Part shown: one piece after another, positions 42,651 to 55,048 of the stretch
Numbering within the stretch: position 1 is the first letter of the stretch
Layout of the letters: the number at the start of each line of letters is the position of its first letter
Source of the DNA: Valencia hispanica
Lineage: Eukaryota; Chordata; Actinopteri; Cyprinodontiformes; Valenciidae
Length of the DNA stretch: 64,000 nt
Reading direction: 5' to 3'
Assembly: GCA_963556495.2 (NCBI GenBank)
Contig: OY747706.1
Location: 58,833,630 to 58,897,629 of the forward strand
The notes under the pieces: generated by a model
Told to the model about the DNA's origin: nothing
The model's input: the letters and a program-made list of their open reading frames with translations, nothing else
The model's database searches: none
Translations under genes and position numbers: made by a program

Positions 42651-44849
42651 AATGTGTGTTCCTGTGGGGTACTGAATGACTCTGTGTTTCTCTTTTTTTA
42701 CAAAGCACAGTCTGTATTATTCTGTATGGAACCTCAAGAAGCAGTTGCTGGTGGATGTGACACAGGTGGGTGTTGCATTTTTGGCACTTGGCTTTAGGTG
42801 TACCTTTGCATCCTGGTACCTTGCATCTCCCTTTCTTTTCATCCATGACCATCCAGTGGGGTGTGGCATCCAGTCGCACATCAGGGACCGGAATAGGTTT
42901 AGTGCAGGCGTGCCCAATCCTGGTCCTCGAGATCTACGATCCCACAAATTTTAGATGTCTCCCAGCCCCAACACACCTGAAGCAAATTGTTCAATTCCCT
43001 CATCAGCAGTCTGTCAGCTCTGCAGAGGCCTGGTAATGAGGCCTTCATTTGATTCAGCTGTGATGAGAAGGGATACACCTAAAAGTTGCTGGATAGTAGA
43101 GGAGGACCAGGATTGGGCACCCCTGGTGTAATGGGTCCTCTTCTCCTCTTTTGTTCGTACTCCCCAGCAATTGTGAAACTGGGACAACCTCTCTTACGCG
43201 CCGGATTCTTGCCACTTTTGCACAAGTTTTCTGCAATATACGACTTGAACGTGTAAAGCCTGTTCTGTTCCTCTTTTCTCATCCCAGTGCTGCTGCAGTC
43301 TCTCTTGTAGAGCAGCCAGGCAGTCACGATGGTCATTTCAATAAAGTGGAACATCAGCCGGTGGTACCACTTCTTCGACCTGATTTTGTTGCTGTACAGT
43401 GCAATGAGAAAGTCCAGCACATCCACTCCACCCATATTCTTATTGTACTCTCTCACCACACCAGGACAGGGAAGTTTGGTGATTTTATTTTTGTTTGCCA
43501 TCCCACCTATCAACGTTAGTGACTGGGTGTGCTCCAATGTAATTACTGAGAAGACTTACTGAACGGTTATCATCCCACTTTACAGCATGCAAGGTGGTTT
43601 CTCCAACCATGGCCGTCTTCTGTTCAAAAGATCCACACTCAGTTCTCTTCAACTCAGCATCACACATCAAGTTGACACCTAATCTGTTGCTACGAACAGT
43701 ACATGCACAGTGATTTCCCTGCTGAGCAAGCGTGAGTATGAGAGGGACACTCGTAAATCAGTTGTCAAAGAACACCTTGTGATTCTGCTGTTTGAGTATT
43801 GGCTGGGCCAGGCGGAGGACAATGTTGCCACTTGCTCCCACATTCAGCAGCTCAGGGGGTTGCACAACTCTCCCTGTGTAGATCTCAAAATTGTGCAGGA
43901 AACCATCAGAGCCAGCCAAGATGAGTATCTTGTAGCCCCATTTCTTTGGTTTTGCTGGCAGGTATTTCTTGAGTCTATTTCTTCCCTTGAAAGGGAACAT
44001 CTGCTTATCTACAGCCAATTTCTCACCCATTGGGATTGTCTGCAGCATTGAGGTAAGATGAGTGATTAGTGATCGGGTTTTGTGGAGTGGATTAACATTT
44101 TCTCCTTGTCTCACTTCATTATTGTTAAAGTGCAGAATTTTTTGATGAACTCCCACCTGTTTAGTGCCATGGTGTCAGCTACCTGGGACACTCGGGTGGC
44201 TTTGTTCCAAAACATGCGGGTGCCTGGTAATCCAAACAATGACATGTACACAGCTGTACCCATGAATTGCTTTAGTTCTTTAGTATTAAGGTTAAGGGGA
44301 TTGCTGGTGTCACACTGAATGCCATATACATTTGACTGCTCTACAACTACTTCCATAATGTCTTCAGAAAAAAACATCTTGAAGTATTCATAGGGGGACT
44401 TGATAGTGTCTGATTTTGGAAGGCTGGCCTGCCATTCTGGGAAATCACTGATGTTGGCACTGTGGGGTGTTCTCCAACGGGGTAAGCGTGGAACATCTAT
44501 CTGTGATAATTCATTTTCTTCTTTATCCACAGACTCTTCAGGCAGGCTGTCTGTTTTCAAAAGAAACCAGTAAGAATAAAATTCGAATAGATCATATATA
44601 CCTCTCTTCACCCACTGAAGCACACACACATGCGCACACACTTTCATTCTATACGGTATGTTACTCCACTGACTGAACTCTGATCTCCAAACTCTCCCTC
44701 AAACCTGATTCTGGACTCCACTCTTCCTCACTGTCACTCTCCTCAAGCTCACTGTCCTCACTGTATGAAGGAATGAGCCTGACCACTTGATTATGTGCTT
44801 TACACCCATAAAATGATCGTGCATCCATTTCCTGTGAGTAATAGTACAT
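42640..44849 (-). pseudogene. piggyBac transposase (PGBD4-like), broken
   Basis: Read on the minus strand, the N-terminal acidic region (DSELEESDSEEEW, near 44755) is followed by the SPYEYFKMFFSEDIMEVVVE domain (44395-44335). The catalytic core comes next: first Asp in KLAVDKQMFPFKGR (about 44015-43975), second Asp in KVFFDN (about 43775), third in VKWDDNRSVSLL (about 43585-43550), then NMGGVDVLDFLIALYSNK (43440-43385). The C-terminus has the Cys-rich GRCKVPGCKGTPKAKCQKC finger (42830-42775). Inactivating changes are a frameshift near 44130, an in-frame stop directly after FFDN, a frameshift near 43510, and a 223-bp insertion before the finger. All three catalytic Asp codons survive. Confidence 0.9.
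42905..43127. mobile_element. 223-bp hAT-type MITE in the transposase gene
   Basis: The ends CAGGCGTGCCCAATCCTGGT and its inverse, ending ACCAGGATTGGGCACCCCTG, form a 20-bp inverted repeat with one mismatch. Flanks GTTTAGTG (42897-42904) and GTGTAATG (43128-43135) match at 6 of 8 positions. It separates the integrase core from the zinc finger of the piggyBac transposase, so it arrived later. Confidence 0.8.
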
Positions 44850-45409
44850 AGTACAGGTAAAAATTGATTATTTGGATAATGATGCATCCCTACACATCTC
44901 CATCCATGAGCATGTTATGGTTCACACAAAAGTGGTCTAACTGCATAATGTTGCCCTGAGGCAACGAATGAAAAACTGCCATTTTAGTATATAAATGAAA
45001 ACAAAAAGTGTCTTTTCTCCATCCAATATGCTTCTTCACTTATTCATGGACACCACAGATGTTATTTAAACAAAGTTATTTAAACTTAAACATGTTAAAA
45101 AGTGAAATGCATCTTACCTTCTGCTAGCAATGTGTCCAAGTCACCTGTGGTCCCAAGAGGGACTGTTTCACCCCAAGATGAAAGGTCAAAGCCACGCCCA
45201 GCTCAAATTTATTTGGTCCCAGACTTATCATCAGACTTTTAATGTGATGTTTTACATTAAAAGTTTAAAGGGGCGGTGTGTGGGCCAAAATAGTGGTTTG
45301 TTGCCTGAGGGCAGCACCATGCCATAGAGGGTAAAGTACTCCATACTTGAGTAGCCCTTTTGAAATGTTTTAAATAACGAAGTACAAATACTTCATTACC
45401 TTACTAAAG

Positions 45410-45938
45410 CCCCTTTCAAGCAGGCCATGAAAAACGGCAATTTTCCGGACTTCGTCTGTTTTGTTTTTTGAGTCTGAAAGCAATCTTCCGGACTTTGTCC
45501 TTTACCGGTAATTTTATGGATGAAAACCTAGTAACAAGAGCTGACTTTTTGAGGTATGGTGTTTGCATTCAGATTATCAGGCAATGCTCCAGGAAAGTTG
45601 GAGTGGTACGGGGCGGTGGGGAAAAGGGGAGGCGGGCAGGGAACGCTGTGAGCGCACACATTGATGATGTATAAATGCCACTATTTTCCTTTCATCTTCT
45701 TCGTCGATGTCTCTTAAGCGTTTCCATGTGCACAAATTGCACACATCACAAAGACGTCCACTGCAAGTAGATTTATCGTTTCATCTGCCATTTTTGCTAT
45801 AATCCCTTTGTTTGAGGAAATGACATGTACGCCCGCCGCACTAAGTTAACGTCATATCCACATACAACCCCCCCACCCCCCAGACATTTATCAGAATCCT
45901 CCGGTACATTTCTTGCTGTGTGAAAGCTGCCCAAAGGC
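45410..45938. mobile_element. MITE in hAT debris
   Basis: The left end AAGCCCCTTTCAAGCAGG and the inverted right end GGGCAGCTTTCACACAGCAAG are loosely complementary. The interior carries CTTCCGGACTTTGTCCTTTA and purine-rich sequence. It interrupts A/T-rich hAT sequence on both sides. Confidence 0.5.
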
Positions 45939-46449
45939 AATGTTCCAGAAAATAGTGGTATATTTGAAAACACAAATACTCCAGAACTTCTGTCTGAAAA
46001 CGACTTTAAGTAGATATTTTGGGTATTTATACTTCACTTGAGTAATTATCTATGGGCCTACTTTTTACTTCTACTCCTTACATTTTCACACAATTATCTG
46101 TACTTTTTACTCCTTACATTTTAAAAATATGTTACTCCTGTTTAGTCTTTTATTAAAAAGGCTACTTGTCATTTTGACAGATTACAATTCAGACCCCTGA
46201 CCCTTTGGTGCAGATGCGGTAAGATTTTTAGCTTGGAGTTAAAGCGCGGAGTACAAGTCACTGAATCAATAAATTAATAATAAAAATATTCCCATGAAGC
46301 CATCTGAGCATCACCTCAGACCGGGAAGCTTTGGAACGCAACGGTTACTGGTGCGGCTGGTTAAAGACGTGCTTCAAGGAACCCGGTGTCGTGCCAACCA
46401 GCCGTGCAAAAGGAGCGCATGCTACGACATTTTCTCCTGCTGAAGGGAT

Positions 46450-46595
46450 ATGAAGCTGGGTTCAGAGTCTTTCTGACTTCTGATCACTGCAGTCAGAGAA
46501 ATGTTCCCTGATTTCAAAACTTTGGCTGAAGTGGAGCTTTTTGTTCCAGTGTCCAGAGTGGCAGCCGAGCGCGGATTCAGCCTTTAGAACAGTGG
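46450..46595 (+). pseudogene. hAT transposase C-terminal dimerisation fragment
   Basis: The frame reads FKTLAEVELFVPVSRVAAER and then GFSL followed by a stop (about 46518-46586). This is the family's VPVSSASVERGFS dimerisation motif. An earlier transposase part is not recognisable. The following CAGTGGTTCTCAACCTGAGG (about 46589-46608) resembles the end of another hAT family. Confidence 0.6.
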
Positions 46596-47465
46596 TTCTC
46601 AACCTGAGGTCTTTGAGCCCTGAGGGCGTCATTAGAGATTGCAGGGGTCTGCACATTTTTTTTCTGTGCTGAGGTTGTAAGACTTTGGTGATATTATTTT
46701 TAATTTTATATATATGGTTTTAATTTTATACACCTGGTGACACACAGAAGGAAAGAAAACTGTATAGATATTGATCTATCTTGAGTCATCATCTTTTTGT
46801 CTCAATGAGGTAAGCTAAATAAAAATAAAATATTTGAAGAAAAAAAAGTAACTGTGAGTGTAGGTCACAGACTCAGGCAAATGCAGCATTACAATATTTA
46901 TAGGCAACTAGTCATCATATCTTCCACTCCATGAAACGCGTATTAATGCTCAGTAGTCCACATATGGTTGTTTAATGTATTTGCATTGCACTAAAACGCA
47001 TACATTTTAATGGAAATGTATGCAGCTGAAACAGGTAGCCTAATGTATCCCAAATGTTTCAATATTAAAATTTTTATATAACATTATAATCATTATGGCC
47101 TTAAGTAAAAGTTTTTGGGGGGAGGTTCGACTTAATCTTTATTCTTTACTGTCATTTTTAAAATTATATTACTTTTACTTGTATACTTTAAGTAGTTTTG
47201 AATCCAGCACTTTTTTACTTTTACTTGAGTAAAAAACTTGACCTGATATTTCAACTTCTAGAGAAGTTTTTCTAAACCCTAGTATCTATACTTCTACTTG
47301 AGTATTGAATGGGAATACTTTTGACACCTCTGGCCTTTTTACTAAGCATTTTTACTCTTGAGTAATTTTTTGGATGACTACTTTGTACTGTTACTTGAGT
47401 AAAAATATGTTGAAGTAGTGGTACTTGTACTTGAGTACAATTTTTGGCTACTCTATCCACCTCTG

Positions 47466-47939
47466 TCTGTACCTCACAAATTGATTTTGTTTTGATTTAA
47501 CAGCAACTTCACCAACAACCAACCAGTTTTTAGAAAATCTAATGAGAATCAAATAACCATTGAACTTAATCAGTTGAATAATATCACTAAATGTACCGTG
47601 ATTATTTTAGACATTTACCTTTTTCTTCCTCTCAGTACTATTAGTTGCTTGTTCTTTGTTGTGAATATATTTACTGTGATTTATTGTGAATAAATATGTG
47701 TAAATATATGCCCTAATCTTTACCTGAAGATCAATCTAAAAACCCAAAGAAATATTAATTTCTATTGGTCTCATGGATCTCCCACTAAAACCTGCTGCCT
47801 GTTTACTGTGGACACAAAATAATCCAGATGTCTAAAACTGTGTGTAAGCGTAGATCCAAACACATTATTTTAACTGACCACCCCAAAAATGAAAGAAAAT
47901 GTCATTATAATAGAGCTTTATCAGACAATGCTGTAACAA
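47466..47939. other. Unassigned A/T-rich sequence
   Basis: No gene or repeat recognised. Confidence 0.4.
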
Positions 47940-48526
47940 GTTTTAAATAATCTTTTTCCATTCTTACTTTCCTCAGTGTCTCAGAGTAACACAGTGGATG
48001 GCAGCAATTCCATCTCTAACCCTTCAGAAATTGATGGTCTGGTTCATAGCGTTACTTCATGATTGTGTTTGGCATTAGATAGTGTAGCTTCCTTAAAAAA
48101 GAAAGTAATAGCCATGGGAGGCTGACCCCCTGGTTTAATGCAGAGCTGGGTACCTAAAAGCAGAATACTAGGAAATTAGAGAGAAAATGGCGCTCTACAC
48201 ACCTAGAGGATTCCTATTTAACCAGGAAAAACAGTCTACTGCTGTATAAAAATCCCCTTCGACAAGCTAGAACAGCATATTTTTCATCATTAATAGAGGC
48301 CAATAAGAACAGTCCTAGGTTTCTTATGATATGATGAATCCATCCTTACTAAATTGATACATACCACAGGAATTTAAGGGTGCTGTAATGAAACCTTTAC
48401 TTAAGAAACCTTCCCTTGATCAAGATAACTTAGTGAATTACAGACCTATATCTAAACTTCCTTTCTTATCCAAAATCCTTGAGAAAATAGTTGCTAAACA
48501 AATATGTGAGCATCTAAACAGTAACT
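47940..48526 (+). pseudogene. L2 family fragment truncated by the gypsy insertion
   Basis: The frames give NPWFNAEL near 48135, QARTAYFSSLIEANKNSPRF (48270-48330), and after a deletion the RT start MKPLLKKPSLDQDNLVNYRP followed by ISKLPFLSKILEKIVAKQIC and EHLNSN (48388-48525). The frame ends where the LTR-like TGTCATGGTTGG begins. The other half of the RT should lie beyond the right edge if the gypsy element is one insertion. Confidence 0.75.
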
Positions 48527-48527
48527 G

Positions 48528-48650
48528 TCATGGTTGGTTTTTGAGAGACTCCCGAGCGAACACTGCCACACACAACAGGGAATACGTTTTGAGAATGTTT
48601 ATGTAAAGCTTGGACGGATCAGAGCAGTAGACCGGGGGGAACCCAGGATT
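48528..48650 (-). repeat. Gypsy 3' LTR remnant
   Basis: It aligns over about 120 bases with 63629-63750: TGTCATGGTTGGTTTTTGAG, CACAACAGGGAATA, TTTTGAGAATGTTTAT, GGGAACCCAGGA. Beyond that the two diverge, so either the left LTR is truncated or the LTR is very short. Not resolvable here. Confidence 0.6.
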
Positions 48651-48742
48651 GACCACACGGGAACTGGAAGGAGGGTGAGTATTAGGATCAGATGAAAATG
48701 ATCATGAAAAGCTGAAGGAGCAGGCGAGGGCTTACTGTGAGC

Positions 48743-49570
48743 TGGGGCATGGGCCGGTATGAGATTCTGATGGTATGATAACCGAAGGCAAAACATATCA
48801 CGGTTTCACGGTATTATGATTACAGCTCTAAAATGTGTATTTTGAATGTCTGCACTTTTTTTTTTAAGGAAAAAAACTTTTTACTGATGCAGATATGGTA
48901 ACTAACTAGCATGCTAAGATAAATCATCATTAGCATGCTAGTTACCATTATCTGCCTCAGTTAATTTTTTTTTATTAAGGATAGAGATGAAGAAAAGATA
49001 TTGTAATTATCATATCTGCCAAGGTAACGAGCTCACTTCAATAATGTCAGGCGCTAATACGCTCGTTCATTTCAAGACAGTATTAACTTTTCCTTGAATT
49101 TAGCATACAACGATGGGTGGTGCTCCCGAACATGCGCAATCATCTTCGATGTATTGCCTCCTTGGGCTGCCACTGTTCTCAAGCACGTTTTGCACGTCGG
49201 GCGACGTCCTTCTTCCAAGCCGTGAATGTCTGGCTTTTTACGGTAGCCGAAGCATTCCCAAACATCCGCTTAGAGACGGTGGAAAAAGTTCTGGGGGCTT
49301 GCTTCCTTCAGCCATCACACAGACTGCAGCAAAGCCTGTTTGTCACTCACAAAAAAACGAAGTTGTGCACGGGGGGAGGGGCGCTTTACGCTGCAGCTTC
49401 ACACAGCATGAAGGAGAGGGACCTTTACTTTCTCCCTGGCGAGACTTCACATAAAATAAAATAAAACGCTCATACTGCAGGGACGGTATAACGGAAAATT
49501 TTAGTGGTTTTGAAACCTTGACTTTTTCATACCGTGGTATACCTTGAAACCGGTAACCGGCCAATGCCTA
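48743..49570 (-). mobile_element. Short hAT element with relic BED zinc finger (copy 2)
   Basis: 828 bp and nearly the same sequence as 26023-26851, with ends TGGGGCATGGGCCGGTATG and CCGGCCAATGCCTA. The minus strand again carries the BED finger (about 49270-49120), with the same CKTC and HVREHHP pattern. It lies between the gypsy integrase end and its LTR. No matching octamer was found at the borders. Confidence 0.8.
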
Positions 49571-51790
49571 GGCACAAAGGACTTATGGAGACAGGTCTGA
49601 TCTGGGAAACGTGGAAAATAACGTGAACACGGAGAGAAGAAGGGAGCTTGAGATGTACCGCAACTGATGACAGTTTCAATGGGAAAAGGTCCCAAAAACC
49701 TAGGAGCGAGTTTCCTGGTGGCACCTTTTATGGTAATTGTCCTTGGAAGAGAGCCAAACCGTTTGTCCAGGGGAGTAAACAGGGGCTGGAACCCGGTGGT
49801 GGTCAGGATAACACTTGTTCTGAGCAGAGGTGTGCTGAGGCGCAGCCCTGGTCTGATCCCAGATCCTCTTGCACATGATTATGTGATTTTGGACTGAAGA
49901 AACAGTGGAGTCACGACAGGAGTTGGGTAAAAGAAAAGGGTGATATCCTAGTGATGCTTGAAAGGGAGAGACCCCAGGTGCTGCAGAGGTGTGTGTGTTA
50001 TGCTCGTACTCTACCCAACGAAGGTGGAGGCTCCATGAGGTGGGATTGGAGGCGCATACACAATGCAGTGCATCTTCTAGTTCCTGATTTAGCCTCTCGC
50101 ACTGATCATTAGTCTTGGGATGAAAACCAGATGTCAGGCGAGATTGGGCCCCCAGGGTGTGACAGAAGTCCCTCCAGACACGGGAAATGAACTGGGGTCC
50201 CCGATCTGATAGGATCTCAGAGGGAATGCTGTGGAATCTGAAAACGTGACGGAAAAGGAGTTTGGCCGTTTCCGTGTCAGAGGGGCGCTTGGAACGTGCC
50301 ACCAGATGGCAAGCCTTGGAAAAACAGTCAATAATGCTTAGTATAACTGTCTTCCCCTTGGAAGTGAGAAGACCGGAAACAAAGTCTAGGGCGATGTGGG
50401 ACCAGGGCCGAACCGGGATGGCTAAGGGTTGGAGAAGCCCAGACGGTGGTCTATGGGAGGCTTTGCTGCGGTTACACATGGCGCAGGCTGCCACATATTG
50501 AGTGACGTCCTTGTGGAGACCGGGCCAACAAAAGTACCGTTGTAGGAGGGCAATGGTTCGGCCGATCCCTGGATGGCACGCAAACTTAGAGGCATGGGCA
50601 TAGTGAATGGCTCGGGAGCCGACGGAGGAGGGCACGTAAAGGCAATGTGGAGGTCTGCCTCCACATATCCTTTACGTGCCATTCACGTGGTTCATTGGTA
50701 AAGGTCCTTTGTATTTGAGCCTCCAAGTACCATGTAAGGCTTCCAACGGTACATGAAGAGGGGAGAATGGGCCCTGGAGTGTCGCAGGGATCATCAGGGG
50801 AGAACTGCCTGGAGAGGGCATCGGGCTTAGTATTCTGTGAGCCAGGGCTATAAGTGATGTTGAGATGAAATCGGGAGAAGAACAAGGACCAGCTGTGTTG
50901 CCGGGGGTTGAGACGTTTGGCGGTTTGTAGGTACGACAGGTTCTTATGGTCGGTCCAGATGATGACCGGGAACTCCCCTCCAGCCGGTGCCGTCACTCTT
51001 CAAGGGCCAGCTTAATAGCGAGGAGCTCTCGGTCACCGATGTCGTACCTACTTTCAGTGGAAGTGAAGCTTCGGGAGAAGGAGGCGCATGGGTGAAGTTT
51101 CTGGTCGACCTTCGAACATTGGGAAAGGACAGCCCCGACGCCAGTTTCAGAAGCATCCACCTCAAGGACAAACTGAGTATTGGGGTCAGGGTGGACAAGG
51201 ATGGGAGCATTGGTGAACCTCCTCTTCAGTTCCTCAAATGCTTGGTCAGCCTCACAGCCCCAGTGAAATGGCTGTTTAATGGAGGTGAGAGCAGTCAATG
51301 GGGAAGCCACTATGCTGAAGTTCCTGATAAATCTATGGTAGAAATTTGCAAAACCCAGAAATTGTTGCAGTTCTTTTCTTGAATTAGGGGTTGGCCCCTC
51401 CTTGACTGCCCGGATCTTCTCAGGGTCTGTCTTCATCTGTCCACCCTCCAGAACGTAACCCAGGAACGTGATAGTGGACACATGGAAGTCACACTTCTCT
51501 GCCTTGACGTACAGTTTATTCTCTAGGAGTCTCTGCAGGACAAGGCGTACATGGTTGCGGTGTTCTGGTAGACTGTAGGAAAAAATAATGATGTCATCCA
51601 AATAAACAAAAAAGAAGATGTTGAGGAAATCTCAAAGAATGTCATTAATCAGGGACTGAAAAACTGCAGGGGCGTTGATGAGACTAAAGGGCATAACTTA
51701 AAGGCCGTTTTCCATTCATCGGCTTCTCTGATACGAACCAAATGATAAGCGTTATGGAGATTAAGTTTAGTAGATAAAGAGGGAGCCGAG
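49571..51790 (-). pseudogene. Gypsy pol: RT, RNase H and integrase
   Basis: The RT resumes at about 51770 with [20 protein letters not shown], then [19 protein letters not shown] (catalytic YLDD near 51600). [18 protein letters not shown] and [18 protein letters not shown] follow. RNase H shows [18 protein letters not shown], the [12 protein letters not shown] block and WTDHKNLSYL. Integrase shows the HHCC finger (HYAHASKFACHPG, CAMCNRSKASH) and all three core residues: ALDFVSGLL (D), LSDRGPQF (D), NDQCERLNQELED (E). GPFPIETVI near 49690 belongs to the C-terminal GPY/F-like module. Frameshifts near 51700, 50995 and 50640 break the frame. The amino half of the RT ([14 protein letters not shown]) is across the L2 insert at 56430-56540. 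Confidence 0.9.
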
Positions 51791-52055
51791 ACACCGACAC
51801 AGGGCACCCAGTGGAGGCAAGGCCAAGACCCCCACCTCCACCAAAGCTCCACCTGGAGAGCACCCAGGCAGCCACAGCCGACCACTGCTCCCAGGGCAGA
51901 GGGCTCCTACAGAGGAAACACTGGAACGGGGATTAAGATAAATTAAAGTATAAAAATAAACAGTAAATTAATGTGCTAAGATAAATTGTAAAACTGATAA
52001 AAATATAATAATATAAAACATGCAGAGCAATTAAACAACCAGTAATAAATAATAA

Positions 52056-54889
52056 TCAGTTAAAAGCTAAGCTAAAAAGGTGAGTCTTGAGCCTGCTCTT
52101 AAAAACATTAACGTTCTCTGAGGTTCTCCAGCAGCCTGTTCCAAAGGTGAAGGCCATAAACTGGAAAGACGCCTTGCCATGCGTGTGTGTCCTGACTTTT
52201 GGGGTGACAAGGGGACGACTGCCAGAGGAGCGCAGAGACCGCGAAGGTTTATATGGTAAAAGCAGTTCAGAGAGATAAGAAGGCCCAAGACCATTACGAC
52301 ACTTAAAAACCATTAAAAGAACCTTTAAGTCGATCCTGAAATGTACGGGGAGCCAATGCAGTGATTTTAAGACCGGTGTAATGTGCTCCCACCTCCTGGT
52401 CTTCGTCAGGACACGTGCTGCTGAATTTTGTAGTAGTTGTAAACCTGATATACTCTTTTTGGGAAGACCAGAAAGCAGGGCATTACAGTAATCACTTCTA
52501 CTGGAGATAAAAGCATGCATCAGTGTCTCCGTATTGGCCCGAGAGAGAATGGGGCGGACTCTGGCGATGTTCTTTAGTTGATAAAAACCTATTTTAGTAA
52601 TATTTTTTATGTGAGGAATAAAAGTCAGCTCAGAGTCAAAAATCATGCCCCGGTTCTTCACTTGTAAAGAGGGATTAAAAGACAGTGATTGTAGTTTTGG
52701 TAAAAGTTTCTCTCTCTGAGCCTCAGGACCGATGACTAAAACTTCAGTTTTGTCCTGGTTGAGCTGGAGAAAGTTTTCTGCCATCCAGGATTTAATGTCT
52801 AAAATGCCGTTAAAAAGTGCATCCATTGGCCATGTGTCATCGGGAGACATGGAGATGTACAGCTGTGTATCATCAGCATAACTGTGAAAGTTGACTCCAT
52901 GTCTTCTGATGACACTGCCAAGAGGGAGCAATTACAGGTTAAAAAGCACTGGGCCTAAAATCGAACCCTGGGGCACACCACATGTAATCCTATGGACCCT
53001 AGAGGAGCAGGTATCTAAACTTACCATAAAAGTCCTGTCTGTGAGATAGGATGTAAACCATTTGTGAACAGCACCAGAGAGGCCAATCTGTTTTAAACGG
53101 GTTAAAAGAATAGTGTGGTCTACTGTATCAAAGGCAGCGCTTAGATCCAGCAGAACCAACACTGTCACCCTCTGTGCATCATAGTTTAATCAAAAATCAT
53201 TGAAAATCTTTAGAAGGGCCGTCTCTGTGCTGAGGTTCACCCTAAAACCAGACTGAAATTTATCCAGGACGTTGTGCTCATTAATAAAATCATTAAGTTG
53301 AATTAAAACAATTTTTTCTAAAATTTTGCTTAAAAAAGGTAAGTTAGATACTGGTCTAAAATTGTTAAAATCATTAAAATCTAAATTGCTCTTCTTCAAC
53401 AGGGGCCTCACTACCGCCCCTTTCAAGGCGGCAGGAAAGACCCCCGTCTGAAGGGAGCAATTCATCATGGTTAAAATCTCATCTCTAAAAGATCCATAAA
53501 ATTGCTTAAAAAAGGAAGTGGGAATCGGGTCCAAAACACATGTGGTGGGCCTCACTGAGGAGAAAACTTTATCAAGAGTCCCAGCTTCTACCAGGACAAA
53601 ACTGTCCAGCGTTTCCTCTGGTAAAGCGTTTGTCTAAAACCATGTTACTCTGAGAAGATAAAATCTTACATCTGATGGTGTCTACCTTCCCTCTGAAGTG
53701 GTCTGCGAACTCCTCACAAAGAGTGTTCGAGGGGGTTTTAGGAAATGCAGTAGTAGCTCTGTTAAAAAGTTTATCAATGGTGGAAAAAAGGATTTTGGAA
53801 TTATTTTTATGTTCCGAGATGATTTTGGAGAAGTATGAATTTCTTGAATTTCTTACTGCATTGTTCTATAATTTGATAAGATCTGTGTATATTTGATGGT
53901 TTATTGTGGTTTTACTTTTCCTCCATTTTCTCTCTGCCACCCTGCAATTTCTCTTCATTTTTCTGAGGTTTTCATTTTTCCACGGTGTTGCAGCTTTAGA
54001 TTTTAAACTTTTAACTTGTAGTGGAGCAAGCCGGTCAAGAGAGGACTGAAGCCTTCTGTTAAAATCCTTGACATTAAAATCACAGGGGGCAGGTTAAACA
54101 ATAGGAGGATTCTTTTTAAAAATTTCCAGAAAACCTGCAGCCACTTCAGGGGTTAGATGGCGCTTCCTGACAGTTCTCACAGAGGTCTCCTGCTGAATAA
54201 AACTGGTGATGTTAAAAAACACACAGTAGTGGTCAGAGACAGCCAAGTCAACAACAGAGGACACACGGGTGGACAGGCTATGCGTGATGACCAAGTCCAG
54301 GGTGTGTCCTTTGTTGTGAGTCGGCTGCATGACATGTTGGCTAAAATCCATATAAGTCAGGATGTTTAAAAAAATCTGTTGATAAAGGATCTAAAAGGTT
54401 ATCTATATGTACATTAAAATCACCAACTAAAATGATCCTTTCAAAGAAATTGTGCAAAATTGATAAAAACTCTGAAAAATCTTGAATAAAAAGTGCACTC
54501 TTTTTAGGAGGCCTATAAATTGTGACCCATAAAATCTGAGGAGTGCTAAAAAAATTTGCATTATATTCAAAAGTAAAATAGTTATCAAATAAAACAGGTT
54601 TGGCGGAAAGTGTTGATGAACTTATAAAAGCAGTTCCGCCTCCCCTTTTGCTACTCCTCGTAGAATAAGTGAAGTTAAAATTAGGTGGGGAGGCCTCTAT
54701 AAGAACAACAGGGGCATCTGCACTCAGCCAAGTTTCTGTTAAAAATAAACAATGAAGATTATGGTCTAAAATCAGATCATTTAAAAAAAAAGTTTTGTTC
54801 AGCAGAGAGCGAACATTAAAAAGTGCCATATTAATGGTGATTGGAGATGGAGGGACTGTATGATTTACTGAAAGTGGGGCTTTTGGCAA
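52056..54889 (-). pseudogene. L2 ORF2: endonuclease and reverse transcriptase
   Basis: The endonuclease shows NVRSLLNKTFFLNDLILDHN, FLTETWLS (54810-54715), ILVGDFNVHIDNLLDP (about 54440-54395), HNKGHTLDLVITHS and the catalytic SDHYCVFF (54240-54215). The RT shows [70 protein letters not shown], the catalytic [10 protein letters not shown] (52878-52849) and [16 protein letters not shown]. Breaks lie at about 54345 (frame change), 53190 (stop) and 52930 (stop between VLFNL and MLPLGS). Most conserved residues survive, so this is a fairly young copy. Confidence 0.9.
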
Positions 54890-55048
54890 CTTTTTGAGAG
54901 TATTTGGATTGCATTTGTTCGGTTTATGATTTTTAGTCCGCTCTCTGCTGATAACAGGTATGAATGAGGTAGAACACGGTCCAAGTCCAGTATGTGAGTT
55001 ACTGTTAAAATCAGGGGTGAGTTTATAGGAGCAGGGACCATTTGCACA

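Larger units (their letters stand above)
41762..45331 (-). mobile_element. piggyBac transposon with TTAA site
   Basis: The terminal repeat CCCTCTATGACAT (41762) matches CCCTCTATGGCAT on the reverse of 45331 with one mismatch. TTAA precedes the left end (41758-41761) and TAAA, a decayed copy, follows the right end. The length is 3570 bp, including two later MITEs. A palindromic box GTTGCC-n4-GGCAAC lies at 41892-41907 and 44950-44965, with a one-mismatch form at 45300-45315, suggesting subterminal protein-binding sites. Confidence 0.85.
41195..47465 (+). mobile_element. hAT-type debris, split by piggyBac and MITE insertions
   Basis: The left end, CAGAGGCAGGTAGTAACTAG with TTACTCGGTTACATTTACTT, is the well-known fish hAT end; the right end reads TTTTTGGCTACTCTATCCAC followed by CTCTG at 47465. 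Repeated ACTTGAGTA motifs occur near both ends (41240-41320, 45345, 46035, 47230-47440). The flanking octamers do not match, so it may be two overlapping copies. Sequence ACAAGTAC|TTAA before the piggyBac continues with AGTACTCCATACTTGAGTAG after it. Confidence 0.6.

Noticed and set aside
41195..47465. A single hAT element with both ends intact
   Set aside because: The octamers next to the two ends (GTGGCATC and TCTGTACC) do not match, so one insertion cannot be claimed.
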